Assembly: GCF_019578655.1 (NCBI RefSeq)
Contig: NC_063264.1
Span: forward strand, 11,821,213-11,885,212
Direction of reading: 5' to 3'
Source: Ricinus communis
Taxonomy: Eukaryota; Streptophyta; Magnoliopsida; Malpighiales; Euphorbiaceae
Length of the DNA stretch: 64,000 nucleotides
The notes under the pieces were generated by a model, which worked only from the letters and a program-made list of their open reading frames with translations, made no database searches and was not told where the DNA came from. Position 1 is the first letter of the stretch; each line of letters starts with the position of its first letter. The translations under genes and the position numbers were made by a program. Below are positions 1 to 10,800 of the stretch, piece after piece.

Positions 1-587
1 GAGACATTGTGAATTGAGTTGTTCATATTACTTTCTGTAATTGAGAAATTCATTTAGTAGTTGGAAATTTGAATAGCAAGACCTGGTTAATGATCACTTA
101 GAGATAAGGGTAATTAATGAGCCGGATTAAGAATTAACAACTCTTAATAGTAGTGGATTAATCTTAAGGCTAACAAAAAATCAATCGTTACAAAGAGATT
201 CCGTCGTTTAGGTTCTTAGGCTTAGGAATTTGGTGTTCTCGAAAGTGAACTCGAATTCAATTTAGAATCCACTCACGAGTAACCACAATTGGTAATCAAT
301 CTAACCTCTACCTCTGCTAAAATCCAACTAGCTTAGGTCCCTCTTGGATTTGCTTTCTTTCCTTGATTGTTTCACTAAACCTTTGTAGATTGCATGGCAT
401 TTAGATAATCATTTAGCTTGCACCTAGTCATAGATTAGTAACTTCATCACTATTATTTAAGGTTAGATAACATAAGATGCTGGAGTAGTTCCCTTTTCCG
501 AGAATACGACCTTAATACTCACCATTAGTGCTAGTCTGCATAGATAGGTACACTGCCGTAGATTGTAGCTGTATAAATAGCTCATCA
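1..587 (+). repeat. 5' LTR, 3' part only
   Basis: The last ~587 bp of the upstream LTR, ending CTCATCA immediately before the primer site. It aligns with 5618-6212 with scattered substitutions and a small indel near 488-496, so the two LTRs have diverged and the insertion is not recent. The rest of this LTR lies before the window. Confidence 0.87.
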
Positions 588-593
588 AGTTTT

Positions 594-611
594 TGGCGTC
601 GTTGCCAGGGA
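594..611 (+). other. Primer binding site, tRNA-Asp type
   Basis: Bases TGGCGTCGTTGCCAGGG follow the LTR end after a short spacer. The intact version complements the 3' end of plant tRNA-Asp (TGGCGCCGTTGCCGGGG), the known Athila-type primer. Two substitutions are visible here. The - strand sister copy at 44963-44980 keeps the GGCGCCGTTGC core. Confidence 0.8.
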
Positions 612-750
612 GACTTTCTTTGTGTGAACTAGAGTGAATTTGTTCTTGTGTTACTCTAGCCATTTTTTCTGTCTTTTGATTCTTTTGATTCCTTATTCTT
701 ATATTCATTTATGTGTTCTTTTGTTGATGCCTCTTAATTTTAGGTAGTTT

Positions 751-2260
751 ATGACCAGGAGCTCTAATTCTACTCCTGTAGACCCTCTTGTTGAACCATA
801 GTGATCCCTCTGTCTTTTGAGGAAGTACATATAGAGATTGAAGCCCCTGCAAATAGACCAGTAGAGATGGGAGACAACAACAATAACCAGGCTGCGGATG
901 AAAATAGGACAATGTATGAGTTTGCTAAACCTTCTCTTGCAGGGACACAAATGAGTATAGTGCGACCACCTGTGGCAGCCAATAACTTTGAGATAAAGTT
1001 GAACGTGATATAAATGATCCAGAATAGTGTGCAATTTAGGGGACTGCCGAGCAAGGGCCCAAACGCTCACATAGCCAACTTCTTGGAGATCTTTGATACC
1101 TTCAAGGTAAATGGAATGACTGATGATGCCATTCGGTTAAGACTGTTTCCTTTTTCATTGAGGGACCGAGCGAAGAGATAGTTGCAGTCACTCCCAGCCA
1201 AAACTATTACGACATGGAGTTCTTTGGCTGAAAATTTTTTTATATAAGTACTTTCCTCCTACTAAAATTGTTAAATTGAGAAATGACATATATTCTTTTG
1301 TACAGTTCGATGACGAGAGAATATATGATGCCTGCAAGAGGTACAAGGACTTGCTTCGATGTTGCCCCTACCACGGATTACCAGTATGGATGCAGGTTTA
1401 GACTTTCTATAGCGGTTTGAACCTCGGTACTAGGCAGATGGTAGATGCTGCAGCAGGTGGGGCCCTGAACAGTAAGACGCCGGAGCAAGCACAAAATTTG
1501 ATAGAGGAGATGGCCATGAACAACTACCAATAGCAATCCTCTAGGAGTCGGCCAGTTAAGCAGGGAGTGGTTAACCAGTTAGATTCTATAGTAGCCTTAA
1601 CAGCTCAGGTGGAGCTCTTGGCTAAGAAAATAGACCAACTCCAGATACCGGTTCATGCAACAGAGATAAGCTGCAAGTTCTATGGTGGCCCGCACTACGG
1701 TGCAAACTGTAATGCGGGAGGTATGTTTGCTTCACTTTCCACTTCTTCTCCTTTTCCATCCTCTATTGTCTTTGCTGACCTTGAAAACGTAGACTATATG
1801 GGTAATGCACCTAGACAGCAGAACAATCCCTATAGCAACACATACAACCCAGGTTGGCGTAATCATCCCAATTTCGGTTGGAGGAAACAGGGACCACTAG
1901 GTTTTCAGAGATTGCATCAGCAACAGCCCCAGCAGCAGGCTAGTCCATCCTAACTACCTCCACCTCAGGAGAAGAAGCCCAATCTCGAGGAGTTAGTGAT
2001 GAAGTTTGTGTCCTCTACTGACAATAGGTTCCAGCAGACGGACAGTGCACTTAGGAATCAGCAAGCCTCCATTCAGAATTTGGAGACTCAAATAGGCCAG
2101 ATTTCTAGGATGTTAGCTTAGAGGCAGCTAGGGACTCTGCCTAGAACTATAAAGTCCAACTCGAGGGAGCATGTGAACACAATAATGTTGCGGTCAGGTA
2201 AGTATGATCCTGGTCCTTCTTCTATTTTTAACAATAATGCTGATGCGTAGGTAGATTCAA
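751..2260 (+). pseudogene. gag: Degenerate Athila-like gag
   Basis: A ruined capsid/nucleocapsid gene of the retroelement. A likely original start ATG lies at 751 (MTRSSNSTPVDP) but is followed by TAG TGA at 799-804. Recognisable pieces follow in different frames. One is the capsid motif [15 protein letters not shown] near 1134-1178, ended by TAG at 1179. Another is a block near 1290-1530 with ARQMVDAAAGG-like residues and an EEMA motif. A third is 1567-1953, holding a damaged zinc knuckle at 1672-1710 (CKFYGGPHYGANC, second Cys replaced by Tyr) and an Asn/Gln-rich tail. The end contains LETQIGQ and a REHVN...LRSGK motif near 2085-2205. There are at least seven in-frame stops or frameshifts, so no product is expected. 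Confidence 0.85.
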
Positions 2261-4523
2261 GCAGGGAAATTGAAGCTACCAAGGCAAAGGAACTAGAGAA
2301 GGAAGAGGCAAAAGAGATTCCACTTAGGGAATACCAGTCCAAAATTCCATACCCTACTAGATTAAAGTAGGCGCAAGTCGAGTAGCAGTTTGGTAAATTC
2401 TGGATATTTTTAAACAACTGCATATGAACTTACCTTTTATTGAAGTTATTTCGTAGATGCCTAGGTATGCGAAGTTCTTAAAGGATAAGTGTGCAGAAGT
2501 TGAGGCCATCACTTGAGGAACTGCTGGTTCTCGATTTGAAAGAGCTTCCATGGTGACTTGATTATGCACATATGGATGAGGATAACGGGCAGCTTGTCAT
2601 TCCAGCAGCAGACTTGACACCCTAGGTGAGAGAAATGACATTGCCCTCTCGAAGGAAGTACTTAATGGCGGTTGCTTGGAGGATTGCTGACATTCTAAGG
2701 ATCCATAACTTGGCAGTTCAATAGCAGCATATGTCAAACCTGGACATGCAGGGAGTTATCATTAAGTCCAGCTAAATGACTCGAGAAACAAAAAGAAGCG
2801 CTTTTGGGAGGCACCCCAACTTTTTTTTAGTTTTGGAACATTTTCTTTAGTTTTAGTTTTCATATTTTATTTAATATTTATTTTCAGTTTCTATTATTTC
2901 TTTATTTTTCATTTTCAGCTCTTGCCGAGGACCCACCGAATTTCCACTCCACCAGCCTCGGCGGATGATCAGGGCAGTCCCCCTAGATCTTATTTTTATT
3001 TTCTACATTGTACCTAGATATTATTGATTTTGCTTTCTTTATTTGTACATCCCATTGCGGGGTATCCACTTCGTTTTACACTGAGGACAATGTGTTCTTC
3101 AAGTGTGGGATGGGTGTGGGTAAACCGCATGTTCTCTTCTCTTTCCTATGACTTTTGGATGTGTCTGAAATTGCTATCACTAGTGTTCTATATTATTAGG
3201 ATGTTAGGACCTATGTTCTTCATGTCGTTTAAGCTTAGTTTGTTCTTTTATAATTAATAATTTAATTCACACACTTGTAATTGATTGTCTCTCTCGATTT
3301 TTGTTATTGGAAAGCAATTTCACTGTGTTTAATATGTCACGTTGGCCGGGTTAAACCGGTGCTGCTTGAGTTCTTTGCAAATTTCTAGCCTTTATCTTTG
3401 AACTTTGATTATGCCAATCTCTTATACCATTTATGTGATGATTCAATTGATAAGTTTGGGAACCAATTGCAAATTTCAGCCATTTCAAACGTGAGCTTTT
3501 GTGAACCAAAAATTTGAGCATCCATTGCAATTATGCTCATGATCTTTCTTGTTTGAATGTGCACTGTACTTAATTTTGTTTCTAGAACTTGCTCTGTAAT
3601 GCTTGTTGAGGTTACATGAATTTTTGCATACCATTAAATGATTTGGGCAACTTAGGATTCACCACATTTGGCCAAAAGCTTACCCTTTGTTTCCACTAAT
3701 CATCCAGTTTTGAGCCTTAACCTTTCTTCATGATTTACACCTATACACTACATTTATACCATTCTCTACATTTTTCTTTTCTTCTACCCTGTATGCTGAA
3801 TAATTATGTGATATGCTTCTTCTTTTATGGAGTTATAGTGCCTAATTCTGTTATAAATTCACTTAGTCCTTTTAATCATTCTTTGATGCTCCCTTCAATC
3901 CAAATTGTATAACTATTCTCTTTGTTTGTATCATTAACCATACAGCCCCTTTGTAAGCTGTTGTGGCATCTAAAAAAAATAATTTAGTTAAGTGTTTATT
4001 GTGCTTCTTTCTTAGCTCTTTTCTCTTTTGGATTCAGTTCTTTTGAGCATCCTCTACTTCAAATAAGGCTTAGTGAGTACTTTTGTTGATTTGGCATTCA
4101 GCTCCTGAAGCATTCATTCTAAATAATTACATGACCTTTTAGTATTCCTTACACTTCTATCCAAATATTCTTACCTTTGATTTTGGTATTCATTTATTCG
4201 CAGTAGCGAACATGAGGTTTATGAGCAAGCTTATGATAAACAGGTTTTGTATAACTGCATTGACAGAATCTTCTAGTTTACCTATAAACACTATGAGTGA
4301 TTTGAGAGATCCTTGTGAGGCAATGGTTCTTAGTCTTTAATGCTGAGTTGTTATATAAGTTGTACTTCGAGATGGTATTATTATAGTTCTTCTTTGAAGT
4401 TGTATGATTTGTTTAACTACTTGAGTTTCATTCTTTATATATTGAATAAGGTTAAGTTGTGAACCTTAGCATGGATTTTGAGGGGTGATTATTGCTTGTA
4501 TATGTATTGAGTTATTGATTGCT
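2261..4523 (+). other. Element 3' internal region, pol absent, non-coding
   Basis: About 2260-2790 holds short, stop-riddled coding traces (for example FLKDKCAEVEA near 2470), probably from the C-terminal part of the polyprotein or the region after it. From about 2790 the sequence is non-coding. It has a conserved block (AGCGCTTTTGGGAGGCACC near 2791-2810) of the kind seen near the end of Athila-like coding regions. Bases 2798-3063 match 43558-43868 on the - strand almost base for base, so the conserved part is a family feature and not host sequence. Bases 3064-4523 are AT-rich and I see no gene there. Confidence 0.6.
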
Positions 4524-4557
4524 TGAGGATAAGCAAAAGCACAAGTGTGGGGTGATT
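4524..4557 (+). other. Polypurine tract before the 3' LTR
   Basis: A purine-rich run (GAGGATAAGCAAAAGCACAA followed by GTGTGGGGTGATT) lies directly before the LTR start at TGATATGC. Its position and composition fit the plus-strand primer of the element. A similar GAGGACAATGTG...AAGTGTGGG string sits at 3083-3110. Confidence 0.6.
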
Positions 4558-6212
4558 TGATATGCATTGTGTTACACATGTTTATATGCCTAATTACTTC
4601 TATTTTTGTGCATACATATCTTGTTTTATGCCAGAATCACCTGTGTTTTGGTTCCTTTCATGTTTTAGGTAATCATTGATGGACATTATCAGTATTTGAG
4701 GGCGACACGTGCCAATACGGACCGTAATCCATCAAAATTAAACAAAGGCTAGAATTTCAAGGTTGAGCACGGCCTGGACTCTGGCCGTGCTGAACCATTG
4801 ACCTTTGATCCTCAAATATGGCCTTTCGGCACAGTTTCTGAGGCCACCGTAGTCTCCAGCACAGCCTATGGTAGGTCAGCATCGGCGAGGGCATGGTTAG
4901 GGAGTAAAGGATTAATTTTGGGACTCAGAGGTTGAGCATGGCCTGGACTCTGGCTGTGCTGAACCATTGACCTTTGATCCTCAAATATGGCCTTTCGGCA
5001 CGGTTTTCGAGGCCACCACGGTCTCTAGCACGGCCCGTGGTGGCTCAGCACCAATGAGGGTAAGGTCATGGAGTAAAGGATTAATTTTGGGACTCGAAGG
5101 TTGAGCACAGCTTGGGCTCTGCCTGTGTTGACCAGCATGGGCTTGACCTTGGCCGTTCTTAGACATTTGTATAGGCAAATTCGATTTCTTTTATGGGGGT
5201 CAGTTTTCTGACCTTAGATCTCATATACACACACGAGCTACCTCTTTCCAGACTTCAACGTTCGACTTCAGAAGACCATTTCGCATATTGAAGGACGGGT
5301 TCCAATAGTTCAAGCATCACATTTTGAAGATCAAGAATGGATCTTAAGGCATTCAAGAGGCAATTCGAGGTTCATTATTTAGATTTGGAGAGTTAGGACT
5401 GTTCATCTGATTTGAAGAAAAAGGGTGTGCATGTTTCCAATTTTCTCTTCTACATTTGTTCTTTATTTTGTTTTATTCATTAGCATGAGTAGTTGGAGCT
5501 GTTGAACTAATTGGGGTTCCTTTGTTTGTCGGATTGCATTTCATTTTTATAAGATTTTGATTATCAATGCTTGTATTCTTCTTGCTTTCAGTATTAATAA
5601 GATATTGCATTATTGATGAGACGTTGTGAATTGAGTTGTTGAGATTGCTTTTTGTAATTGAGAAATTCATTTAGTAGTTGGAAATTTGAATAGCAAGACC
5701 TGGTTAATGATCACTTAGAGATAAGGGTAATTAATTAGCCATATTAAGAATTAACAACTCTTAATAGCAGTGGATTAATTTTAAAGCTAACCAAAAATCA
5801 ATCATAGGAAGAGATCCCGTCGTTTTGGTTCTTAGGCTTAGGAATTCAGTGTTCTCGAAAGGGAACTCGAATTCAATTTAGAATCCACTCATGGATAACC
5901 ACAATTGGTAATCAATCTAATTTCTTACTTTGCTAATATCGAACTAGCTTAAGTCCCCCTTGGGTTTGCTTTCTTTCCTTGATTGTTTCACTAAACCTTT
6001 GTAGATTGCTTGGCATTTAGCTAATCATTTAGCTCGCACCTAGTCATAGATTAGTAACTTCGTCACTATTATTTAAGGTTAGATAACATAAGACGCTTGA
6101 GTAGTTCTAAGCTCACCCTTTCCCGAGAATATGACCTTGATACTTGCCATTAGTGCTAGTCTACATCGATAGGTTCACTGCCTTAGATTGTAGCTGAATA
6201 AATAGCTCATCA
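4558..6212 (+). repeat. 3' LTR of the Athila-like element
   Basis: A 1655-bp LTR that starts TGATATGC and ends CTCATCA. Its end matches the partial 5' LTR at 1-587. The - strand copy at 44985-46523 is a diverged LTR of the same family but is about 115 bp shorter, mainly because it lacks a full copy of an internal tandem duplication. The GC-rich middle (about 4750-5180) has self-complementary segments. The base after the LTR (6213) belongs to a chromovirus protease fragment, so the element probably inserted into, or recombined with, older retrotransposon DNA. Confidence 0.85.
4762..5180 (+). repeat. 169-bp tandem duplication inside the LTR
   Basis: Two full copies (4762-4930 and 4931-5099) and a decayed partial third (5100 to about 5180). 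Each starts GTTGAGCA(C/T)GGCC and passes through CCTCAAATATGGCCTTTCGG to AGGATTAATTTTGGGACTC. Each contains a stem AGCACGGCC/GGCCGTGCT with an 8-nt loop (4766-4774 with 4783-4791 in copy 1, slightly decayed in copy 2). The - strand sister LTR has one copy plus a remnant. Confidence 0.85.
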
Positions 6213-6463
6213 ACAACTTGTTCCATACAAGGTGTCATGTTCAAGGAAATGCATGTAGTGTCATTGTTGATAGTGGAAGTTGCAAGGAGTTACAATGCTA
6301 TATTGAGCTAGTTAAACATGTTGAGTTTATTAGCATTGAAAGTATTATTTATTCTAAAGTTCCTCTAACAACTTTTGTGAAAGATTTGCAAGTTGATAAT
6401 GAGTTAGTATTCTTCTTAGAGATTATATACAGCTTATTATGGGCGGCCACACATGTATTTTAG
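6213..6463 (+). pseudogene. Chromovirus (Ty3/gypsy) protease fragment
   Basis: The first ~85 bases downstream of the LTR translate to FHTRCHVQGNACSVIVDSG, the protease of plant Tekay/Del-like chromoviruses. The active-site triad Asp-Ser-Gly is at about 6269-6277. After the GSC residues similarity fades and the frame continues without a recognisable domain to a stop at 6461-6463. No reverse transcriptase follows, so this is a scrap. The pol fragment at 47233-49548 begins just downstream of this point in the same kind of polyprotein, but the two need not be from one copy. Confidence 0.7.
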
Positions 6464-6874
6464 CCTAATTATTATGAAGGCTATTTTTATCTATATAAGA
6501 TGCAAATCCTTATTAGTTAAGATTTAAGGTTTTCTAGGACCTATATTAGGCTAGTGCGAATTTGAATCAAGTTGAAATTGAATTTGAATGATAATTGGTT
6601 ATTAAACCTTAAAGTTGTTTGCTTTGTCTTTGTGTTCTTGTATAGAATGCATGCTTAAGAAACATTCAAGTAGATTGATCATCTTTTTGTGGAGTGTTTT
6701 GAAATTGGGATTTAGGAACAAGTTTTCTAAAATCTAATTCTTGATCATCTTTCTAAGAAATATATTTTCTAACAGTTTTTAGGGGTTGAACCGAATTGGT
6801 TCTTAGGGTTTTCATGTTAATATGTTCGGGGTCCACAATTCGAAAGAGGTTCTCAAGCTTATTCATGGAGGTTC
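6464..6874. other. Unassigned AT-rich stretch, possibly LTR-derived
   Basis: No open frame or repeat of the other families. It contains TATATAAG near 6495 and leader-like text (TTTCTAGGACC, GTTCTTGTATAG). That would fit the promoter part of a chromovirus LTR next to the protease scrap, but I cannot show a second copy in the window. Confidence 0.3.
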
Positions 6875-7261
6875 TATATCAAGTTGATTGGTTAACAACT
6901 CTCTTACTCCTAAATCTTATTAGCTAACTTAACGAAAATAAGGAATAATTTGCGTGGGCTTACCTAATAACACTCTGGCTAAAATTACTTCATCATATGT
7001 CTCATAAACATCAATATGCGCAAATTCCTTCTTGGATTAATTGAATGTAATATGTTTTCTCTCTTACGCATGTGGATTTGTGTGTCGTCCTACTTGATCA
7101 TCAAGTTACGGCCTAAAGCCACCAGTAAAACTTATCAATTGCATTTCCATGATTCCTTACACTAATCCATATGTCAGAGTCCTCGTGCCTAGCGGAACAA
7201 GAAATAGAACAAGAAATGATGGAGATTCCAATGGTGCAAATCCTAAATCGGAATATTAGGG
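6875..7261 (-). repeat. Inverted partial copy of the ~1-kb unit
   Basis: The reverse complement of this stretch matches the body of the ~1-kb unit. Landmarks in order are the CTAGGCACGAGGACTC block, the GATGATCAAG block, ATTAATCCAAG, GTGTTATTAGGTA and GTTGTTAACC. Copies to its right are in the opposite orientation, so 7261/7283 is an inversion junction. Confidence 0.8.
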
Positions 7262-7327
7262 CGTGCTAGGATTCTAGTTGTTCCCTAATATTCCGATTTA
7301 TAATTTGCACCATTGGAATCTCCATCA
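7217..7327. repeat. Near-perfect inverted repeat, 45-bp arms
   Basis: Arms 7217-7261 and 7283-7327 pair at 43 of 45 positions (the only mismatches are CC against TA in the middle), with a 21-nt loop at 7262-7282. The arms are the same segment of the ~1-kb unit in opposite orientation, so the hairpin is best explained as the inversion junction of the array. Confidence 0.9.
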
Positions 7328-7800
7328 CGTTACTTTTGATTAATCTAAGCGGGAATGAGCGTATTTTGATGTTTAGCAAGCCTATAATGAAGTTAATTGG
7401 GTCGAAGTGTTTAAGTACGCCAACACAAATTTTCCTTTGTTCTCGTTAAGGAATCATAGGAATGCCATTGACAAGCTTGACCGATGGCATTGGGTCATGA
7501 CTTGGTGATCAAGTAGCACAAGACATAAATCCATCCGCGTAAGGGAGAAATCATGTTATTTTCAATTAAAACAATTGGGAATTCGCGCATTTTGATATTT
7601 GGGAGGCATATAATGAAGTAAATTTGCTTGGAGTGTCATTAGGTACGCCCATGCGAAATTTCCTTATTTTCATTAAGGAATCATGGAAACGTAATTGACA
7701 AGCTTCACCGGTAGCATTAGAGCATGATTTGATGATCAAGCAGAACGAGAGGAAAATCCACGCATGATGGAGAAATCATGTTGCTTTCGATTAAAAATCC
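7322..7800 (+). repeat. ~230-bp sub-units inside the ~1-kb array
   Basis: A short segment starting at (A/C)ATCATGTT(A/G)NTTTC, followed by GCATATAATGAAGTAA, a GTACGCC motif and GACAAGCTT, repeats at about 7326, 7553 and 7790 (spacing 227-237 bp). A similar series sits at 12720-13170, so the same local expansion occurs in two units. Confidence 0.7.
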
Positions 7801-10800
7801 AAGCGAGAATCATACATTTTTTATGTTTGGGATGCATATACTGAATTAATTTATCTGAAGTATTATTAGGTAGGCCAACGTGAATTTTTTATTTTTTTTT
7901 TGTTAAGCTGGCTCATAAAATTTAGGACAATGAGAGTTCTTGGCCAGTCAACTCCTCTCCAATTCTTGATTTGACTTGAGTTTATTCATCTCTCCTTATT
8001 TATTTATTCATATTTAGCTTCTAGTTTCTTCTTCTTATGGAATAAGGGCTTTAGCAATATGAAAACTGCATGGAATTGAATATTTGAGGCTAGTGAGCAT
8101 ATTATTTTAGTTTTCTACCTTGCGGATAATTAAATTATGGGTTCTTTTAAGAACTTTGCAAACTTATAAAGACTCGAACTAGTGACCATAGACTTATTGT
8201 TCACGTCCTTCATTTCTTTTGTGTTCTTTGTCTACCTTTGTGTTTAAATCAATTCAATTTGATCCTTACGCTTAGCCATGGAAGAGAATAATTTCATTCC
8301 TTATCGAATATGTAATCCTACCTATGTTCTCATTCATTTGTTTCTTTTATTTATCTCTTTATAATCTATGTCTAGTATGATGGTTTAGTTTTATTTGGCA
8401 AGCATAAACACGAGTGTTGAGTTAAAGCGCGTGGAAGGGTAAATCATAGGCACCTATCCAATGCTTGGGTAAATCTGAAGAAAAAAATTAGTTGATCGAG
8501 TATTAATATTAATCTACGAATGATCGCAGACGAGTCTATTAGCGGGAAGAGGGAACGCCGAGAATCAAGGCATGCCTAAATATTATGATTCAGGATTTCA
8601 ACCATTGGAATCTTCATCATTCCTTATTCCTCTAGGCACGAGGACTCCTGATAACACTAGGATTGGCATAAGGACTCATGGTAACATAATGAACAAGCTT
8701 GAGTAGGGGTATTGGGGCTTAGCTTGATGATCAAGCAAGACGAGACGTAAATCCACAAGCATAATGGAGAAATCAAGTTGTTTTCAATTAATCCAAGCAT
8801 AATACAAGCGGTAATGCAAGCGTTTTAATGTTTTTGACCATATAATGAAGTAATTTGGGTCGGAGTATTATTAGGTAGGCCCACATGATTTTCTCCTTAT
8901 TTTTATTACGCTGGCTCATAAGATTTAGGACTACAACAGTTGATGACCACTCAACTTCTCTCTTATTGTGGATTTCACTTTAGTTACAATTGGGAATACG
9001 AGCATTTTCATGTTTCAGATGTATATAATGAAGTAATTTAGTTCAAAATCTTATTAAGTAGGGCCATATGAATTTTCCCTTAGTTTCATATGCTGGCTCT
9101 TAAAAATTAGAACTATGAGAATTGTTGACCAATCAGCTCCTCTCTAGTTCTTGATTTGACTTTAGTTTATTCATCTTTTTTATTTCTTTATTCATATTTA
9201 GCTTCTAATTTCTTCTTCTTATGGAATGAGGGCTTTCACACTGTAAAAGCTGCATGCAACTGAATACTTGAGGCTAGTGAGCATAATATTTCAATTTCCT
9301 ATCTTGCAGGAAATCAAGTAATAGGTTCTTTTAAGAACTTTGCAGACTTACCAACACTCGCGCTAGTGAATATAGACTTATCACGCACGTACTTCCATTC
9401 TTTTGATCAAGTATTGATATCATTCTCTGAATGAAAAAGTATTGATATCACTCTCTAAATAATCACAGATGAATATTTTGGAGGAAATAGAGAACGACGA
9501 GAATCGAGTCACACTCAAATATTTAGATTCAGGATTTTGAGAAATTAGATCTCATCATTCATTTTTACTCTAGACACGAGTGCACCTGATGGCAGAAGGA
9601 TTAGTATAAGGAATCATGGGAATGCAAGTGACAAGCTTGATCAGTGCATTAGGGCTTAACTTGATGATCATCCAGGATGAGACATAAATCTACTCGTGTA
9701 AGGGAGAAATCATGTTGTTTTCAACTAATCCAAGCATAATACAATTTGGAATATGAGTTTTTAGATGTTTGGGATGCATATAATGAAGTAATTTGTTCGG
9801 TGTGTTATTAGGTAGGGCCACGAGAATTTCTCCTTATATTTATTAGCTAGTTTCTAAAATCTGGGACAACAAGATTTGTTAACTAGTCAACTCCTCTCCA
9901 GTTCTTGATTTGACTTTAGTTTATTCATCTTTCTTTATTTATTTATTCATATTTAACTTCTAGTTGTTCTTCTTATGGAATAAGGTTGTTGCACTATAAA
10001 AGTCGCATGCAACTAAATACTTAAGTATAATGAGCATATTATTTCAGTTTTCTACCTTTCAGGAATTCAAATTATGAGTTCTTTCAAGAACTTTGCAGAC
10101 TTATCAACACCTGCGCTAGTGTGCATAGACTTATCGCTCATGTGGTTCCTTTCCTTTATGTTCTTTATTTACCCTTTCGTTTAAATCAAATTGATTTGAT
10201 TCTTACGCTTAGCCATATAGAAAAGAACAAAAAACTTTTGATTTCTTTCCTTATCAGATTCAAAATCCTAGCTATGCAATCATTTTGCTTGTCTCTTTTG
10301 TGCCTCTTTTTCTAATCTCTGTATAGTACGATGCTATGATTTTATTTGAAGAGCATAAACACAAGTCTTTAGTGAAAGCGTGTGGAAGTGGAAATTATAG
10401 GTACCGATCTAATGCTAGGAAAAAATGCGAAGAAAGAAAATTAGTTGATCAAGTATTGATATTGTTCTCCGAATGATATCAGACGAATCTTTTGGAGAAA
10501 AGAGGGAACGATGAGAATCTAGGCACGACCAAATTTTTTGATTCAGGTTTTGTGCCATTAGGGTCTCCATCATTCCTTGTTCCTAGCATTAGAACTCCTT
10601 GTGACACAAGGATTAACATAAGAAATCATGGGAATGCATTTGACAAGCTTGATCGGTGGCGTTAGGGCTCACCTTGATCATCAAGCAGGATGAGATGTAA
10701 ATCTGCGCATGTAAATGAGAAATCATATTGCTCTCGATTAATCTAGGCATAATACAAGTAGGAATGCGAGTGTTTTGATGTTTGGGAAGCATATAATGAA

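Larger units (their letters stand above)
1..6212 (+). mobile_element. Athila-like LTR retrotransposon, gag-only, 5' LTR cut by window start
   Basis: A + strand Ty3/gypsy element bounded by direct repeats. Bases 1-587 match 5618-6212 (the last ~590 bp of the 3' LTR). The primer site at 594-611 resembles the complement of plant tRNA-Asp, as in Athila elements. A degenerate gag follows, then a non-coding 3' region and a purine-rich tract before the 3' LTR, which begins TGATATGC and ends CTCATCA. The internal region is only about 4 kb and I find no protease, reverse transcriptase or integrase in it, so pol has been lost. The family assignment rests on the primer site, the gag motifs and the conserved GGGAGGCACC block near 2803. 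A second copy of the family lies on the - strand at 43558-46523. Confidence 0.85.

Noticed and set aside
3730..3912. 60-residue frame in the 3' region of the Athila-like element
   Set aside because: It is AT-rich, hydrophobic by composition and not shared with the - strand copy.
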